Notes: generated by a model not told the origin, from the sequence alone. A stretch of 64,000 bases of DNA from RGIG3701 sp030530205 (GCA_030530205.1 JAUMVK010000004.1:62001-126000); one strand, 5' to 3'. Positions 33,199 through 43,080 are shown, counted from the stretch's first letter. Made by a program: numbers and translations.

Positions 33199-35484
33199 AT
33201 GCCAAGTATTTTCCTTTTCGCCGCTTATGATTTTGCTTTTTTCAAGGCGGTTTTCCTGTGCGCGGTCGCGCTGGGGCTCATCATTTTCATTCACGAGCTG
33301 GGGCACTTTCTCGTGGCCAAGGCGTGCGGGGTCCGCTGCGATAAATTTTACATCGGATTCGACTTTTTCGGCCTGAAACTCCTCAAATTCAAGTGGGGCG
33401 AAACAGAATACGGCATCGGCGTCTTCCCGCTGGGCGGCTACGTGAAAATGCTCGGTCAGGAAGACAATCCGGGCGAAACGCGCGAGCGGATCAACAAGGC
33501 CAAGGCCGCACGCGAGGCGTTGGCGAAAAACGCTGAAGCGAAAGTCGATCAGGCCGTCCTGATGACCGACGAGGAGATCGCCGAAGCGGAAAAACTCATC
33601 AACGACCCGCGCAGTTACCAGGCGAAAAGCGTTCCGCAGCGCATGGCGATCATCGTCGCAGGAGTCACGATGAACGTCGTTTTGGCCTTCATTGCGGCCG
33701 CAGCTGCGTTTATGCTTGGAACGTCCAAACTGCCGTGCCAGCTTGGAAGCGTACATCCGGGCCAGGGCGCATGGGAAGCGGGCCTTCAGTCTAATGATAC
33801 GCTGGTACAGATCGAGCAGAATGAACTCAAATATTTCGATGACATTTCCAAAAATGTAACACTCGGCAATCATCTGGAGGAGGGGATCAATATTCAATTT
33901 GAGCGTCCGTCCATGCCGCTGATCCAAACAACGAAAGCATTCCCAAAAAAGACCGCGCTGGCTCCGATGCTTGGCGCGACCGCTCCTCTCGTTCCCGTGC
34001 TGGACGAAACTCCGGTCACTCCCGCCTCACCCACTTTCATGGCGGAAAATGACCTGAAAAAAGGGGACGTGCTGGTTGGAATTGACGAGGCGGAAATCAG
34101 TATAAATCTGGACGTTCAGAAGGCTCTTTACGCCTCCGTGGGGAAAAACGTAACGCTGAAATTCCTTCGTCCGACGGAAGAGGCCCGGAAAGTTTACGAT
34201 GCCAAAATGAAGACACTCGACCTTGAAAGCGATTATGAGACGATCAAGAACGAGTATGTGAAAGACGCGAAAACCGTCGAGGTGATGGCGGAACCGCTGC
34301 ACGCCCGCAACTTCGGCATCGTGTTAACGATGGGACCGATCCAATGTCTCCGTTCCGGGCTGGAAGGGTACGAAGGAGCCGGCCGCGCCGGGCTCAAAGT
34401 CGGTGACAAAATCGTCGGTTTTGAAACGTCCGTGAACGGAAACGTGGAAATGCTCCGCGACCTGGACCCGGTAACACTTCCGTATCTCGTTCAGAAGCGT
34501 ACACGGGAACTTTTCGCCCAGGCCGCCGCCGCGGGAGATGGAGCCGAAAAACCGGCTATGCTCCTTAATTTCGCAGTCCAGAGAAAAGAAACCGGCAAGG
34601 AAGAGATCGTACCGGTCGAATTTTCGCTGGACGTTTTCGGGGCCGACAATTATTTCTTCGGCTCCGGCGAAGTGCTTCCTGAGATCGGTCTGACCTATGA
34701 TATCTTGCCTGTCGTAGCGAAAGTTCTGCCCGGCTCGGAAGCGGAAAAGAAAGGCGTCAAGCCCGGTTTTGTGCTTAAAAGCCTGGGGTTTGACTTCAAA
34801 GTCCCCGAAGAAACGGAACTTTCCGAAAAAGAAAAAGCGGTCGTGAGCCACTTCCAGAAAAAACTCCCGCCGCACGAGTTCCGGAAGGACCTCATTTCGT
34901 GGCCGATGATCTACCACAATTCGTTGATGATTTTCCCGTTGAATGAGACGAAAGCGCAAGTGGTTTTTGAAGACCCGGAAACTCGCAAAACGCAGTCGAT
35001 GGAGCTTCCTCTCGAAGAATACGCGGACGTTTTCATCTACCACAATGACCTGAATTTCCAGGCCCGAACGGTTTTCATTAAGGAAGGTTTCTTCCCGGCC
35101 ATCGGTTTGGGTGGTCAGGAAACGTGGAACTCGCTGACGATGGTTTACCGGATGCTCGGCAAGCTATTCAGCGGACAGGTTTCGGTGAAGGGCCTCGGAG
35201 GCCCGGTCCTCATCGCACAGGTGGCCTATTCGTCGGCGAAAGACGGGCTGGCGCAGTTACTCATGTTCGTCTGCCTCATCAGCGCGAACCTGGCGGTTTT
35301 GAATCTCCTTCCGATCCCGGTTCTTGACGGCGGGCACGTGGTCTTCCTCCTTTGGGAAGGGATCACCGGCAAAGCGCCGAACGAAAACCTCATGATCATC
35401 CTTTCCTACCTGGGCCTCCTGCTCTTCCTGGGATTGACGATTTTCGTGCTGGGTCTGGATCTGGGATTCATTTCACGATTCTAA
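33199..35484 (+). CDS. rseP: RseP-type site-2 metalloprotease, PDZ-expanded
   Basis: A 761-residue membrane protease (E. coli RseP has 450). The active site is HELGH (His32, Glu33, His36) in the first membrane segment, and the third ligand lies in NLLPIPVLDGGH (~700-712) near the C-terminus. Between them, four stretches look like PDZ ends: ~184 (HPGQGAWEAGL), ~277 (MAENDLKKGDVL), ~392 (AGRAGLKVGDKIVGF) and ~507 (PGSEAEKKGVKPG). The family cuts membrane-bound anti-sigma factors and signal peptide remnants. No strong Shine-Dalgarno is visible because a repeat arm lies directly upstream. Confidence 0.92.
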   Translation: MPSIFLFAAYDFAFFKAVFLCAVALGLIIFIHELGHFLVAKACGVRCDKFYIGFDFFGLKLLKFKWGETEYGIGVFPLGGYVKMLGQEDNPGETRERINKAKAAREALAKNAEAKVDQAVLMTDEEIAEAEKLINDPRSYQAKSVPQRMAIIVAGVTMNVVLAFIAAAAAFMLGTSKLPCQLGSVHPGQGAWEAGLQSNDTLVQIEQNELKYFDDISKNVTLGNHLEEGINIQFERPSMPLIQTTKAFPKKTALAPMLGATAPLVPVLDETPVTPASPTFMAENDLKKGDVLVGIDEAEISINLDVQKALYASVGKNVTLKFLRPTEEARKVYDAKMKTLDLESDYETIKNEYVKDAKTVEVMAEPLHARNFGIVLTMGPIQCLRSGLEGYEGAGRAGLKVGDKIVGFETSVNGNVEMLRDLDPVTLPYLVQKRTRELFAQAAAAGDGAEKPAMLLNFAVQRKETGKEEIVPVEFSLDVFGADNYFFGSGEVLPEIGLTYDILPVVAKVLPGSEAEKKGVKPGFVLKSLGFDFKVPEETELSEKEKAVVSHFQKKLPPHEFRKDLISWPMIYHNSLMIFPLNETKAQVVFEDPETRKTQSMELPLEEYADVFIYHNDLNFQARTVFIKEGFFPAIGLGGQETWNSLTMVYRMLGKLFSGQVSVKGLGGPVLIAQVAYSSAKDGLAQLLMFVCLISANLAVLNLLPIPVLDGGHVVFLLWEGITGKAPNENLMIILSYLGLLLFLGLTIFVLGLDLGFISRF

Positions 35485-35501
35485 AGGTTTAACCGGGTAA
35501 G

Positions 35502-35957
35502 ATGAAATACAAATCCCCCATTCATTCCGCAAACTCTCAGGAGCTTCAAATGACGCCGATGATCGACGTGATTTTTCAGCTCCTGATTTTCTTCATTTGC
35601 ACGTCGTCGTTCCAACTTCCCGAAAAACTTTTTGCCACGCCGATCCAGGCCATGATAGGGAACGGTCCGTCGGAAAGCGCGCAGACGTTCGAGCTTCCGG
35701 AGGAGATCCAGGACTTCGAAGAGATCGCGGTCCAGCTTCACTACGAGTCGGCCGCGTGGTGGGAGGTTTACGGGAACCGGATCACCGATTTCGCCCAGCT
35801 CAACACGATGCTGCGCACGCTCGCGGAGGACTGCCCGGAGGTCCCGCTAATCCTGGACGTGGACCCGAACGTCCCGGTAGAAAGCGTGATCCAGCTTTAT
35901 TCCGCCGGGAAGAAAAACGGGTTTCAGAAGATCCAGTTCGCCGTGGAGAAAAAGTAG
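35502..35957 (+). CDS. ExbD/TolR-type biopolymer transport protein
   Basis: A 151-residue protein with one membrane segment, MTPMIDVIFQLLIFFIC, whose Asp22 is the conserved proton-path residue of ExbD/TolR. The periplasmic part ends with the family fold (LDVDPNVPVESVIQL). With an ExbB/TolQ partner it uses proton motive force to power outer-membrane processes. No exbB is adjacent. It starts 17 bases after rseP, so it is probably co-transcribed. Confidence 0.88.
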   Translation: MKYKSPIHSANSQELQMTPMIDVIFQLLIFFICTSSFQLPEKLFATPIQAMIGNGPSESAQTFELPEEIQDFEEIAVQLHYESAAWWEVYGNRITDFAQLNTMLRTLAEDCPEVPLILDVDPNVPVESVIQLYSAGKKNGFQKIQFAVEKK

Positions 35958-36068
35958 GCGCTTTCAGGCCCGCTTGAGAACTGGGTAAAACCGGGGCTCA
36001 ATCAAAAAAGAAAACGCCCTGAAATCTCGTGCACGTGATGATCAGCTCTTCAAAAAAACGTCCAAAAT

Positions 36069-36412
36069 CGCTATAGGCCCTGCGGATCAGGCGGATGGGG
36101 CGGATTAAGGCGGATTGGATTTTAAAAGGAAATTTTCTGGAACCTCCGATCCCAATCTCCAAGCCCGTTTCACTTCAGACATTAATTTAAACACGGATTT
36201 CCACGGATTCAAGGGATTAGAAGGATTTTTAAGGAAAGACTTCCACCTTTTCCTTTAAAATAATCCCTGGAAATCCTTTTAATCCGTGAAAATCCGTGTT
36301 TGAATTAAGGTTTGAACCAGGTGTGGCTTACCCTTTGGAAAAGGGCTTGAACTTTTTCTTTTTTTAAATCCAATCCGCCTGATCCGCGGGGCATATAGTC
36401 GCTGGACGTGGC
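36069..36412. repeat. ~340 bp MITE-like element (family 3), copy 2
   Basis: The ends GCTATAGGCCC and GGGGCATATAGTC, the inner inverted GGATTGGATTTTAAAAGG / TTTTTTAAATCCAATCCGCC and the family 4 palindrome (36183-36307) repeat the layout of copy 1. Weaker similarity to copy 1 extends ~60 bases to the left and to GCTGGACGTGAAC on the right. Confidence 0.8.
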
Positions 36413-36486
36413 AGCGAGCTGGACGTGAACGTTGGGCTGGTCCCCTTTTCGTCGTTTTGTCCAGCTCGTAAATTGGCCCGAAACTT

Positions 36487-39174
36487 CTACTTCAGCGTCT
36501 TTTCGAGCGTCTCAACGTCCGCCTCGGTGGTCACGTACTCCAGAAGTCCCTCGTACTTGACCGGGAACGAAAGCGGGTTTCCGTAAAGGTCGAACGCTTT
36601 GGCCGCCGGAGCCGAGCACTTGATTTCCGCCCGGGCCTGACGTTTCCCGCAAATGACCGCGAAAGCCGAGCCGTCCACGCGCTGGTAAAGAGCCGCGTAA
36701 ACGTCCGGCTGAAGCTCCGCGTACTTGACGAACTTCGCGTCCTCGGCCAGATACGCAAACGCCGAAAGGGCCGCCAGTGACGTGTGCGGGTAGCCGTCGC
36801 CGCTCAGAAGAAGCTGGAACGACGTCTTCGTGAGGTTCTGATGCCCGTGCGCGGTGTAGAGGAAGACCCGCTTCACCCCGATGTTCAGGAGCGACATGGT
36901 GTAGCGCACGACGTCATCCGCAAGCCGCGCCGAGGGCTCCTCGTTTTCCCACGGCAGGATCTGCGAGTAGATCCCGACCAGCGCGTTTCCGGGGTTCGAG
37001 CCGCTGGTCAGCGAGCTCCCCTCCGACATGATGATCGGTTTCCGGATTTTCCCGTACTTTTCCGTGATGGGGCTGAGCATTTTCACGAGGACCTCCTCGT
37101 TCCCGTCGTTCGGCCAGCCGTAAGAGCGCGGCGAGTACTCGTGGTAGTCGATCTCGTCGCAGTATTCGTAGCCCCCCGCCTCGACGATCTGACGCACGAA
37201 CGCGTCGTTATTCGCGTAGCCGGAGATCCCGGTGACCTGAATGGCCGGATTCGCGCGTTTCGCGCCCGAGTAGCCGGCCTTCATCATTTTCGCGTACGCG
37301 GCCCCCTGATTCTCGAAGGTTTTGTAACTCTTCTTTTCCGGGTCCCAGCCGCAATGGAGGAAGCTCCCCCACGGCTCGTTCCAGACGAACCAGTCCTGGA
37401 TCTGGTTTTCGTAGCGCTTCACCATCGTGTAGGCGTAGTTTTCGAAATCCTTCAGGTGGTCATCGGTCGGGGCCGCGAAATTCTTCCAGTACCCGTCCGG
37501 CTTGAATTCCGTGTCGGCGTAGTAACTCGCCCAGATCGGCGCGCCGACGAGCTGGCCGTAAAGCTTCATTTTGTGGCTTCTGTAGAGGTTGATCTCGTCA
37601 TCGTGGAACGTCCAGACGCCCTTTTCCGCCTCGACGCACGGCCAGGCGACGGTCTGCGTGCCGCCGTCGTGGAGCCGGATCCAGTTGATCCCGCCCGCTT
37701 TGAGCGTCGTGAGCAGCTGACCGATCGGTTCCTCGTGTGACCCAAACGGGGAGTTTGGAGCGTCTTTTCCCCAGTAAACCGGACGATGGAACCGGCTCAC
37801 CACGAACTCCGCGACAGGTGAAACCGCCTCCTCGCCCGAGCCGTCCGCGGTCTTGCGAAACGCCTGGAGGTTCACGCGGAACTGCCCCAGCGGCGTTTCC
37901 GGGAAAATCTGGTAGTTGAGAGTCCGGACCTTTTTCGCGTCTTTTCCGACCGGGGTCTCCGCCAGCTCGCGCGTTTCGCCCCAAATATTCGTGACGGAAC
38001 CTTTCAGGACCACCCCCTCGGAATCGCCCAGAAGCCGGTAAACCAGAACGGCCGGCTCGTCCTCGAACTGGATTCGGCCCTCGCTCGCGTCGGACTTGGG
38101 AAGCCCCAGAACGATCTCGCACGCCCCGGCCAGTTTATACGCCGCGTTTTCCTCCGCGTCAGTCCCTTTTTCCGTCACGCGGACGGCATCGAGCCAGACC
38201 GTTTCGTTCGCCGTGAAGTCCAAAACGTACCCGCTCTGATTTTCGGGGATCTGGAACTCAAACGAAGCGCGTTTCCAGGTTTCGGACGCTTCGAAGGCGT
38301 GGCCATTGCAGCGGATCTCCCCGCCGCGGTAGGAAAACGAAACTACGTAGGTCTTGGCCGGATCGGGGACCTGGAACGGCGCCGAATAAAGCTGAATTCC
38401 GACCCGCTCGCTGAAACCTCGTTTCAGCTTCAGTGCGGGCTGGCCGGACGGGCCTGAGCAGTCTTTCGAGACGGACGCGATTCCCCGGCGGCAGTTCCAA
38501 CCTGCGGGCACCCCAAACGGGAAGCAGCTCGACGGAGCGAAATTCTGCCACTTCGCGTCGGGGCGGCGGATATTTTTGTGTTGGGCCAACCCCTGCTGCT
38601 GCGCATTGTACTCAGCCTGCGTCGCTTCAGTGAGACTGAATTCGCGGAAGTCGCAGACCCCCGGTGCGCCAAGTGTGAAGTAAATGTGGTACACGTCCGA
38701 GGCGGGTTTCCAGAACTGAATGATGGTGGAAATGGTCTCCCACTCGCCCGAAGGTGCTCCGGTCGCCGCCGGGCCAATATTTTTGTACGGGGCGGGGCCT
38801 TCGCGCAGGTACAGCGAAAGCGAGCCGTCGGTGGAGTTCCGGATCTTGCCGCTCAGACGGTAGAATTTCCCCTCTTCGAGTTTCGGGATCCCGATGGAAA
38901 ACTGCGGCCCATTGCCCGGCGCGGCAAGCGTCGTGAGGCGGAAAAACGGACCGTCCGACTCGGTGAGAAATTCACCTTTGCACTTCGCCTGCGTCCAGCC
39001 GAAATAGTTCTGGCCGACCTTTTCCGGAAGCTGCCCGGTCAGTTGGCCCTGGGTTTCTTCTTCGGTGAAAACCTTCTCCCCCGGCTGCGTCAGGTCGAGG
39101 GACCAGAGGACCTCATGCGCGTTGGCGAGGAGAGGAAGAAAAAGGAAGGAAAGGAAAAATAAAAATCGGGTCAT
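36487..39174 (-). CDS. secreted clan-A-like glycoside hydrolase with N-terminal binding domains
   Basis: An 895-residue protein with signal MTRFLFFLSFLFLPLLANA (start at 39174, GGAG seven bases upstream). Residues ~20-430 look like two or three beta-sandwich modules (FYRLSGKIRNS, YVVSFSYRGGEI, FQVPDP). The barrel (~470-800) has NWIRLHDGG, WFVWNEPW with the likely acid/base Glu (~598), and PIIMSEGSS with the likely nucleophile Glu (~718), as in retaining clan GH-A enzymes such as GH39 or GH5. The substrate is unknown. Confidence 0.78.
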   Translation of the reverse strand: MTRFLFFLSFLFLPLLANAHEVLWSLDLTQPGEKVFTEEETQGQLTGQLPEKVGQNYFGWTQAKCKGEFLTESDGPFFRLTTLAAPGNGPQFSIGIPKLEEGKFYRLSGKIRNSTDGSLSLYLREGPAPYKNIGPAATGAPSGEWETISTIIQFWKPASDVYHIYFTLGAPGVCDFREFSLTEATQAEYNAQQQGLAQHKNIRRPDAKWQNFAPSSCFPFGVPAGWNCRRGIASVSKDCSGPSGQPALKLKRGFSERVGIQLYSAPFQVPDPAKTYVVSFSYRGGEIRCNGHAFEASETWKRASFEFQIPENQSGYVLDFTANETVWLDAVRVTEKGTDAEENAAYKLAGACEIVLGLPKSDASEGRIQFEDEPAVLVYRLLGDSEGVVLKGSVTNIWGETRELAETPVGKDAKKVRTLNYQIFPETPLGQFRVNLQAFRKTADGSGEEAVSPVAEFVVSRFHRPVYWGKDAPNSPFGSHEEPIGQLLTTLKAGGINWIRLHDGGTQTVAWPCVEAEKGVWTFHDDEINLYRSHKMKLYGQLVGAPIWASYYADTEFKPDGYWKNFAAPTDDHLKDFENYAYTMVKRYENQIQDWFVWNEPWGSFLHCGWDPEKKSYKTFENQGAAYAKMMKAGYSGAKRANPAIQVTGISGYANNDAFVRQIVEAGGYEYCDEIDYHEYSPRSYGWPNDGNEEVLVKMLSPITEKYGKIRKPIIMSEGSSLTSGSNPGNALVGIYSQILPWENEEPSARLADDVVRYTMSLLNIGVKRVFLYTAHGHQNLTKTSFQLLLSGDGYPHTSLAALSAFAYLAEDAKFVKYAELQPDVYAALYQRVDGSAFAVICGKRQARAEIKCSAPAAKAFDLYGNPLSFPVKYEGLLEYVTTEADVETLEKTLK

Positions 39175-39203
39175 GGGAAACTCCAAAAAAGAGAGGATTT
39201 TAA

Positions 39204-39329
39204 AGCCTCCCCTGAAAGGGGAGGTGGCCCGAAGGGCCGGAGGGGTTCTGAAACGGGGGAAAGTCAGTCCTTTGGCCGAAACCCCCCAGTCTCGCTGCGC
39301 GAGCCAGCCCCCCTTTCAGGGGGGCCTTT
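39204..39329. repeat. ~125 bp palindromic repeat (family 5), copy 4
   Basis: AGCCTCCCCTGAAAGGGGAGG at the left, CCCCCCTTTCAGGGGGGCC at the right, GGCCCGAAGGGCC inside; very close to copy 2. A degenerate family 1 hairpin (39335-39352) follows. Confidence 0.85.
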
Positions 39330-39352
39330 AAATAACGCTGCCAGCGTCGTTC

Positions 39353-39387
39353 CCAATTCATCATTCATCATTCATAATTCATAATTT
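39353..39387. repeat. ATTCATAATTCATAATT array at the ribE 3' end
   Basis: A short tandem array of ATTCATA/ATTCATC units; on the minus strand it encodes the last residues KNYEL and the TGA stop of ribE. Confidence 0.7.
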
Positions 39388-40004
39388 TTCTGCTGTCCGT
39401 CGTCCCAGCTTCTTGCTTCGATGAGTCGCTGGACGTACTTCGCCAGAATGTCCGTCTCGAGGTTCACGCGGCAACCGGGCTGCATTTTACCCAGCGTGGT
39501 CACTTCCAGCGTGTACGGGATCAGCGCCACGGTGAAGTAGTCCGGCTCCGCCTCGCAGACGGTCAGGCTCGTGCCGTCGATGGCGATGGAGCCTTTTTCG
39601 ACCATTTGCTTCGCGATTTCGTGTGAAATGCCGAATTTATAGAAACTCCAGTCCTGCTCATCGCGGCGTTCGAGCAGGACGCCCGTCCCATCGATGTGGC
39701 CCGAGACGATGTGCCCGCCGAGGCGGTCGCCGACGGCCAGCGCACGTTCCATATTAACGAGGTCGCCGACTTTTTTCTCGCCGAGGTTGGTCCGTGCGAG
39801 GGATTCCGGCCCGACGTCAAAACCGAGTTCGTCCCCTTCTTTGACCACGACGGTCAGGCAGCAGCCGTTAATGGCGACCGAGTCGGCGACTTTGGTCTCT
39901 GCCGCGATGCCGGGTTCACGAATGACGAGCCGGCAGCCGGGGCCGTTCGCTTCCATTTCGATTTTCGCGATGGTGCCCATCGCCTCGACGATTCCTGAAA
40001 ACAT
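39372..40004 (-). CDS. ribE: riboflavin synthase, alpha subunit type
   Basis: A 210-residue enzyme that makes riboflavin from two 6,7-dimethyl-8-ribityllumazine molecules. It has two lumazine-binding repeats, the first beginning MFSGIVEAMG with INGCCLTV and the second beginning HIVSGHIDGTG with IAIDGTSLTV. Normal length. The C-terminal five residues come from an AT-rich repeat. No FMN riboswitch signature was found upstream. Confidence 0.96.
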   Translation of the reverse strand: MFSGIVEAMGTIAKIEMEANGPGCRLVIREPGIAAETKVADSVAINGCCLTVVVKEGDELGFDVGPESLARTNLGEKKVGDLVNMERALAVGDRLGGHIVSGHIDGTGVLLERRDEQDWSFYKFGISHEIAKQMVEKGSIAIDGTSLTVCEAEPDYFTVALIPYTLEVTTLGKMQPGCRVNLETDILAKYVQRLIEARSWDDGQQKNYEL

Positions 40005-40179
40005 GAAATGATCTCCTGAAAAATGCCAAACACGGGGGTCAAACCGCTTCCGGGCCGTTTGCCTGGCGGCGGTACATTTTTTTATTATGACGAAATCCCG
40101 GATTTTGTCAAGCAGGGGGGAAGGCCAAACTTCTGAGTCTAAAAATTTTTAAAATTTTCTAAAATTTTCTTTTTTAAAC

Positions 40180-40207
40180 TTGCAAAGCATGGAAGTTCGC
40201 ATATACT
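40180..40207 (+). promoter_or_regulatory. promoter of the LamG PEP-CTERM gene
   Basis: TTGCAA (40180-40185), 16 bases, TATACT (40202-40207). Confidence 0.6.
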
Positions 40208-40289
40208 TTAATCAGTTAAAGAAGAATATTTTTTTCACGATATGGAACTTTGGCGTGGATTTTGCTCCAATTTCCCTGAAAGGACCAAT

Positions 40290-41801
40290 ATGATTAAGGC
40301 ACAACTTGGGTTACGTAAATCCCTCCGAATTTTTACACTCGGGATGTTTGTGTGGCTGGCGACGCTTGGTTTTGCTTCGTCCGCATCGGCCGCAACGGTT
40401 GAGTTTTTCAATGACTTTACCGCCGGGCACAAATCCGCGACTTCTTTTCGGGAAGACAATACCAAGGCCAGTCTGGCTCCGTACTTTTACAATTTCGCTT
40501 ATTTTGACGGCGGCGGCAGTAACCTCCGTTACGGCACGGGCGATGATGGTTACGTTGAACTGGCGGCGGCTTCTGGTCAGGCTGTGTCGTTCCAGATCAC
40601 CGCGAATTCCATTCTTTCCACCGCGTCCTGTTTTGACCTGACTGCCGGCGATCTGGTTTACGAAGCCTATTATGCCTGCGACTGGACCGGTACCGGCGCG
40701 GGCGGCTATCATCATGGAACCAACATCAACAACAACCAGATGCGTTTGTTGTATCATCCGGGCTACACCAATGGGGCGTTTCGTATCGAGGGCCAGTATG
40801 GAACGTGTTCCAACCAGAATATCGGCTTTACCCCGCCGGTGGCTGGGGATAAATACACCATGATGAAGCTGACGGTCCATCGTGACGAAAACGCGGGCAA
40901 TTATGTTTTCAAAACCGAGTTTGGCCTGGCGGAACAGGGAACTTATACCTATTCCCATACACACACTTGCCCGATCGCCACGATCGACGCAGACGGCGGT
41001 ATCAAATCGATCGGTCCTTATGCATTCAACAATGCCAACAACCGGGTCACGAATATTCGTCTGGAAGCTCCGTTCGGAGGTAACGCGCTTGAAACGGCCA
41101 CGATTGCAAACGAGACCCGGAACCATTTCATCGAAACCGACAAACCGGTCCATTTGTATAAGTTCGACGGCCCGGAAAACCAGATCGTCAAGGACTACGG
41201 CTCCAACCCCAAAGACGGCACGTCAGAGAACGTCAATATGTCATCGATCCACGATTTGAATCCGATCGGGGAATTCAGCGGCAGTGCGTCCAAGGTTACA
41301 ATTTCCAACGCGGAAACGATCGTCGGCCCGTGGACGGCGGAATTCCTGCTCAATTCGGCAAGAATCACGTCGTGGCTGAGTTTGCTTACCGGCGGGAACT
41401 ATTCCCTGCGCCTGGGGCAATACAGTGGTCTGGTTCCCGGATATACCCATTTCGGGGTTAAAGATTATAATTTTTTGGCCCTGGATGGCAGCGCTTACGA
41501 TACCCCCATTTCCCAGAACGAGTGGCATCATGTCACTTATGTCAATGACGGGGAAAATATGCTGTTCTATCTGGACGGCACTCTGGTCGGCACCAGTAAT
41601 GAAGAACTCATCCCACTGACATTCAGCAATATCGGCAGCGGCGGTGAATTTGCCGGGGCAATCGATTATGTGGCTCTGTACGATTATGCCTTGTCCGCGG
41701 ATCGTATCTGGCTGCATGCAAATCCAATCCCGGAACCGGCAACGTGGGCCCTGCTCCTGTTCGGGATCGCAGGTCTGTTTTACTGGCGGAAACGTAAATA
41801 G
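40290..41801 (+). CDS. PEP-CTERM surface protein with LamG (concanavalin-like) domain
   Basis: A 503-residue protein. The ATG at 40290 has AAAGGA upstream and gives a signal peptide ending in ASSASAA (~35). Residues ~295-465 form a LamG-like lectin sandwich (VHLYKFDG, EWHHVTYVNDGENMLFYLDG, DYVALYDYALS). The C-terminus is a full PEP-CTERM sorting signal: IPEPATW, a hydrophobic stretch, and the basic tail YWRKRK. Such proteins are cut by an exosortase and exported to the surface. LamG suggests carbohydrate binding. No exosortase gene is in the window. Confidence 0.9.
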   Translation: MIKAQLGLRKSLRIFTLGMFVWLATLGFASSASAATVEFFNDFTAGHKSATSFREDNTKASLAPYFYNFAYFDGGGSNLRYGTGDDGYVELAAASGQAVSFQITANSILSTASCFDLTAGDLVYEAYYACDWTGTGAGGYHHGTNINNNQMRLLYHPGYTNGAFRIEGQYGTCSNQNIGFTPPVAGDKYTMMKLTVHRDENAGNYVFKTEFGLAEQGTYTYSHTHTCPIATIDADGGIKSIGPYAFNNANNRVTNIRLEAPFGGNALETATIANETRNHFIETDKPVHLYKFDGPENQIVKDYGSNPKDGTSENVNMSSIHDLNPIGEFSGSASKVTISNAETIVGPWTAEFLLNSARITSWLSLLTGGNYSLRLGQYSGLVPGYTHFGVKDYNFLALDGSAYDTPISQNEWHHVTYVNDGENMLFYLDGTLVGTSNEELIPLTFSNIGSGGEFAGAIDYVALYDYALSADRIWLHANPIPEPATWALLLFGIAGLFYWRKRK

Positions 41802-41844
41802 ATTATACAGGGATAATGTTTGTGTGTATCATCTAAAGCGGCCC

Positions 41845-42762
41845 TCACCGGTTCCATAGCGCCCGGATGAGGAGCCGCAGTTTTTTGATTTTCCCAACTT
41901 TCGGCCGTTTCTCCCAGACACGATATTTCTGTCGGCGGATCGTGTCCAGTACCGCCCTGCCCCCGTCGTGAAACAGACGGATCTCCATCCTGAAGTCCTT
42001 GGGAACCCGCTGGATCAACGGGCTGCCCGTCTCGAAAAATCCTTCCGCCCAATCGACTTCCTCGGCCAGAAGCGCCTGGAATTCCGGCGTGGAGGCGCGT
42101 TTCACGTGAAACACTTCGTCCGGGCAGTGGAACCGTTGACGGTCCTCGCGTGGGATGTAGATGCGCCCTTTTTCACGCCAGTCCCGCTCGACATCCTGCC
42201 AGAAATTCGCGAGCTGCAAGCCCGTGCAGATCGAGTCGGAAAGGCGGAACGACTCCTCATCGGTTGTCCGCGCAAGGTACAGAATGAGCCTCCCCACCGG
42301 GTTGGCCGAGCGGCGGCAGTAGTCGAGCAGGTCCTCCCGGGTCGCGTACTCGTGAACGGCTCGGTCCTGCCGGAAAGCCGAGAGCAGGTCCGAGAAAACC
42401 GACTGCGGGATACCGAACTCGCGGACCGTTTCGCCGAGCGCCTGGAAAACCGGGTGGCGAGGCTTTTCGCCCGAATACAGGGCCGCGAGCTGCGCTTCCC
42501 AATCGTCCAAAAGGCGCAGGGATTCAGAATTTTCCGCTACTTCATCCCCCAAATCATCCGCCCAGCGGCAATACGCGTAGAGGCTGTAAAAGTGCGGGCG
42601 CAGCGCCCTGGGGAGAAAAAACGTCGCGACCGAAAAATTCTCATAATGCTTACGTGCGAGCGAACGGCAGTACTCCCGCGCCTCCTCCAGAGAGCAGACG
42701 GGAATTCCGCCGGAAGCGTTCCAGTGGACCAGGTCGGTGATGGGAAAGCCGGATGATTTCAC
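41845..42762 (-). CDS. hpnC: squalene/phytoene synthase family, HpnC-type (hydroxysqualene synthase)
   Basis: A 305-residue enzyme. The two Asp-rich Mg-diphosphate sites are WADDLGDE (Asp69-Asp73) and WQDVERD (Asp190-Asp194). LARKHYENFSVATFFLP near the N-terminus is typical of HpnC, which converts presqualene diphosphate to hydroxysqualene in the HpnCDE route to squalene and hopanoids. HpnD and HpnE are not in the window. The start is GTG at 42762, and a TATAAA box lies only five bases upstream, so the transcript may be leaderless. Confidence 0.87.
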   Translation of the reverse strand: MKSSGFPITDLVHWNASGGIPVCSLEEAREYCRSLARKHYENFSVATFFLPRALRPHFYSLYAYCRWADDLGDEVAENSESLRLLDDWEAQLAALYSGEKPRHPVFQALGETVREFGIPQSVFSDLLSAFRQDRAVHEYATREDLLDYCRRSANPVGRLILYLARTTDEESFRLSDSICTGLQLANFWQDVERDWREKGRIYIPREDRQRFHCPDEVFHVKRASTPEFQALLAEEVDWAEGFFETGSPLIQRVPKDFRMEIRLFHDGGRAVLDTIRRQKYRVWEKRPKVGKIKKLRLLIRALWNR

Positions 42763-42773
42763 GAAAATTTATA

Positions 42774-43080
42774 CAATAATATTAAAATAGGCAATCTGGC
42801 GGCGCGATTTTTAAAAATGTTCAAAATGGGCCGAGAAAGCATCGTCTGAACCGATATTTAATTACCGAAAGCGGTTTCGATTTGCCCTTTATTTTAAAAG
42901 GAAACGGGTGAAAAGTCAAGGGTTTCGTGAAGCAAAACTGGAAAATGCTGACTATTTCCAGAAAAAAACGGGGAAATGTCAGGAAAACCGCGCCGGTCCC
43001 CCTTCAAAAAAACTGAAAATCTGTCATAATCAACCTTTTGAAGGTCGGAGTGCCTTTTCATACAGGGCTTCACCTCATAC
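42774..43080. other. AT-rich gap between divergent hpnC and pckA
   Basis: About 300 bases without a credible gene. The part next to hpnC holds its likely promoter; the part near 43050-43085 holds possible -35/-10 boxes for pckA (TACATTATAAA). Confidence 0.4.

Noticed and set aside
40005..40179. FMN riboswitch before ribE
   Set aside because: The upstream region is AT-rich and lacks the conserved FMN element blocks.
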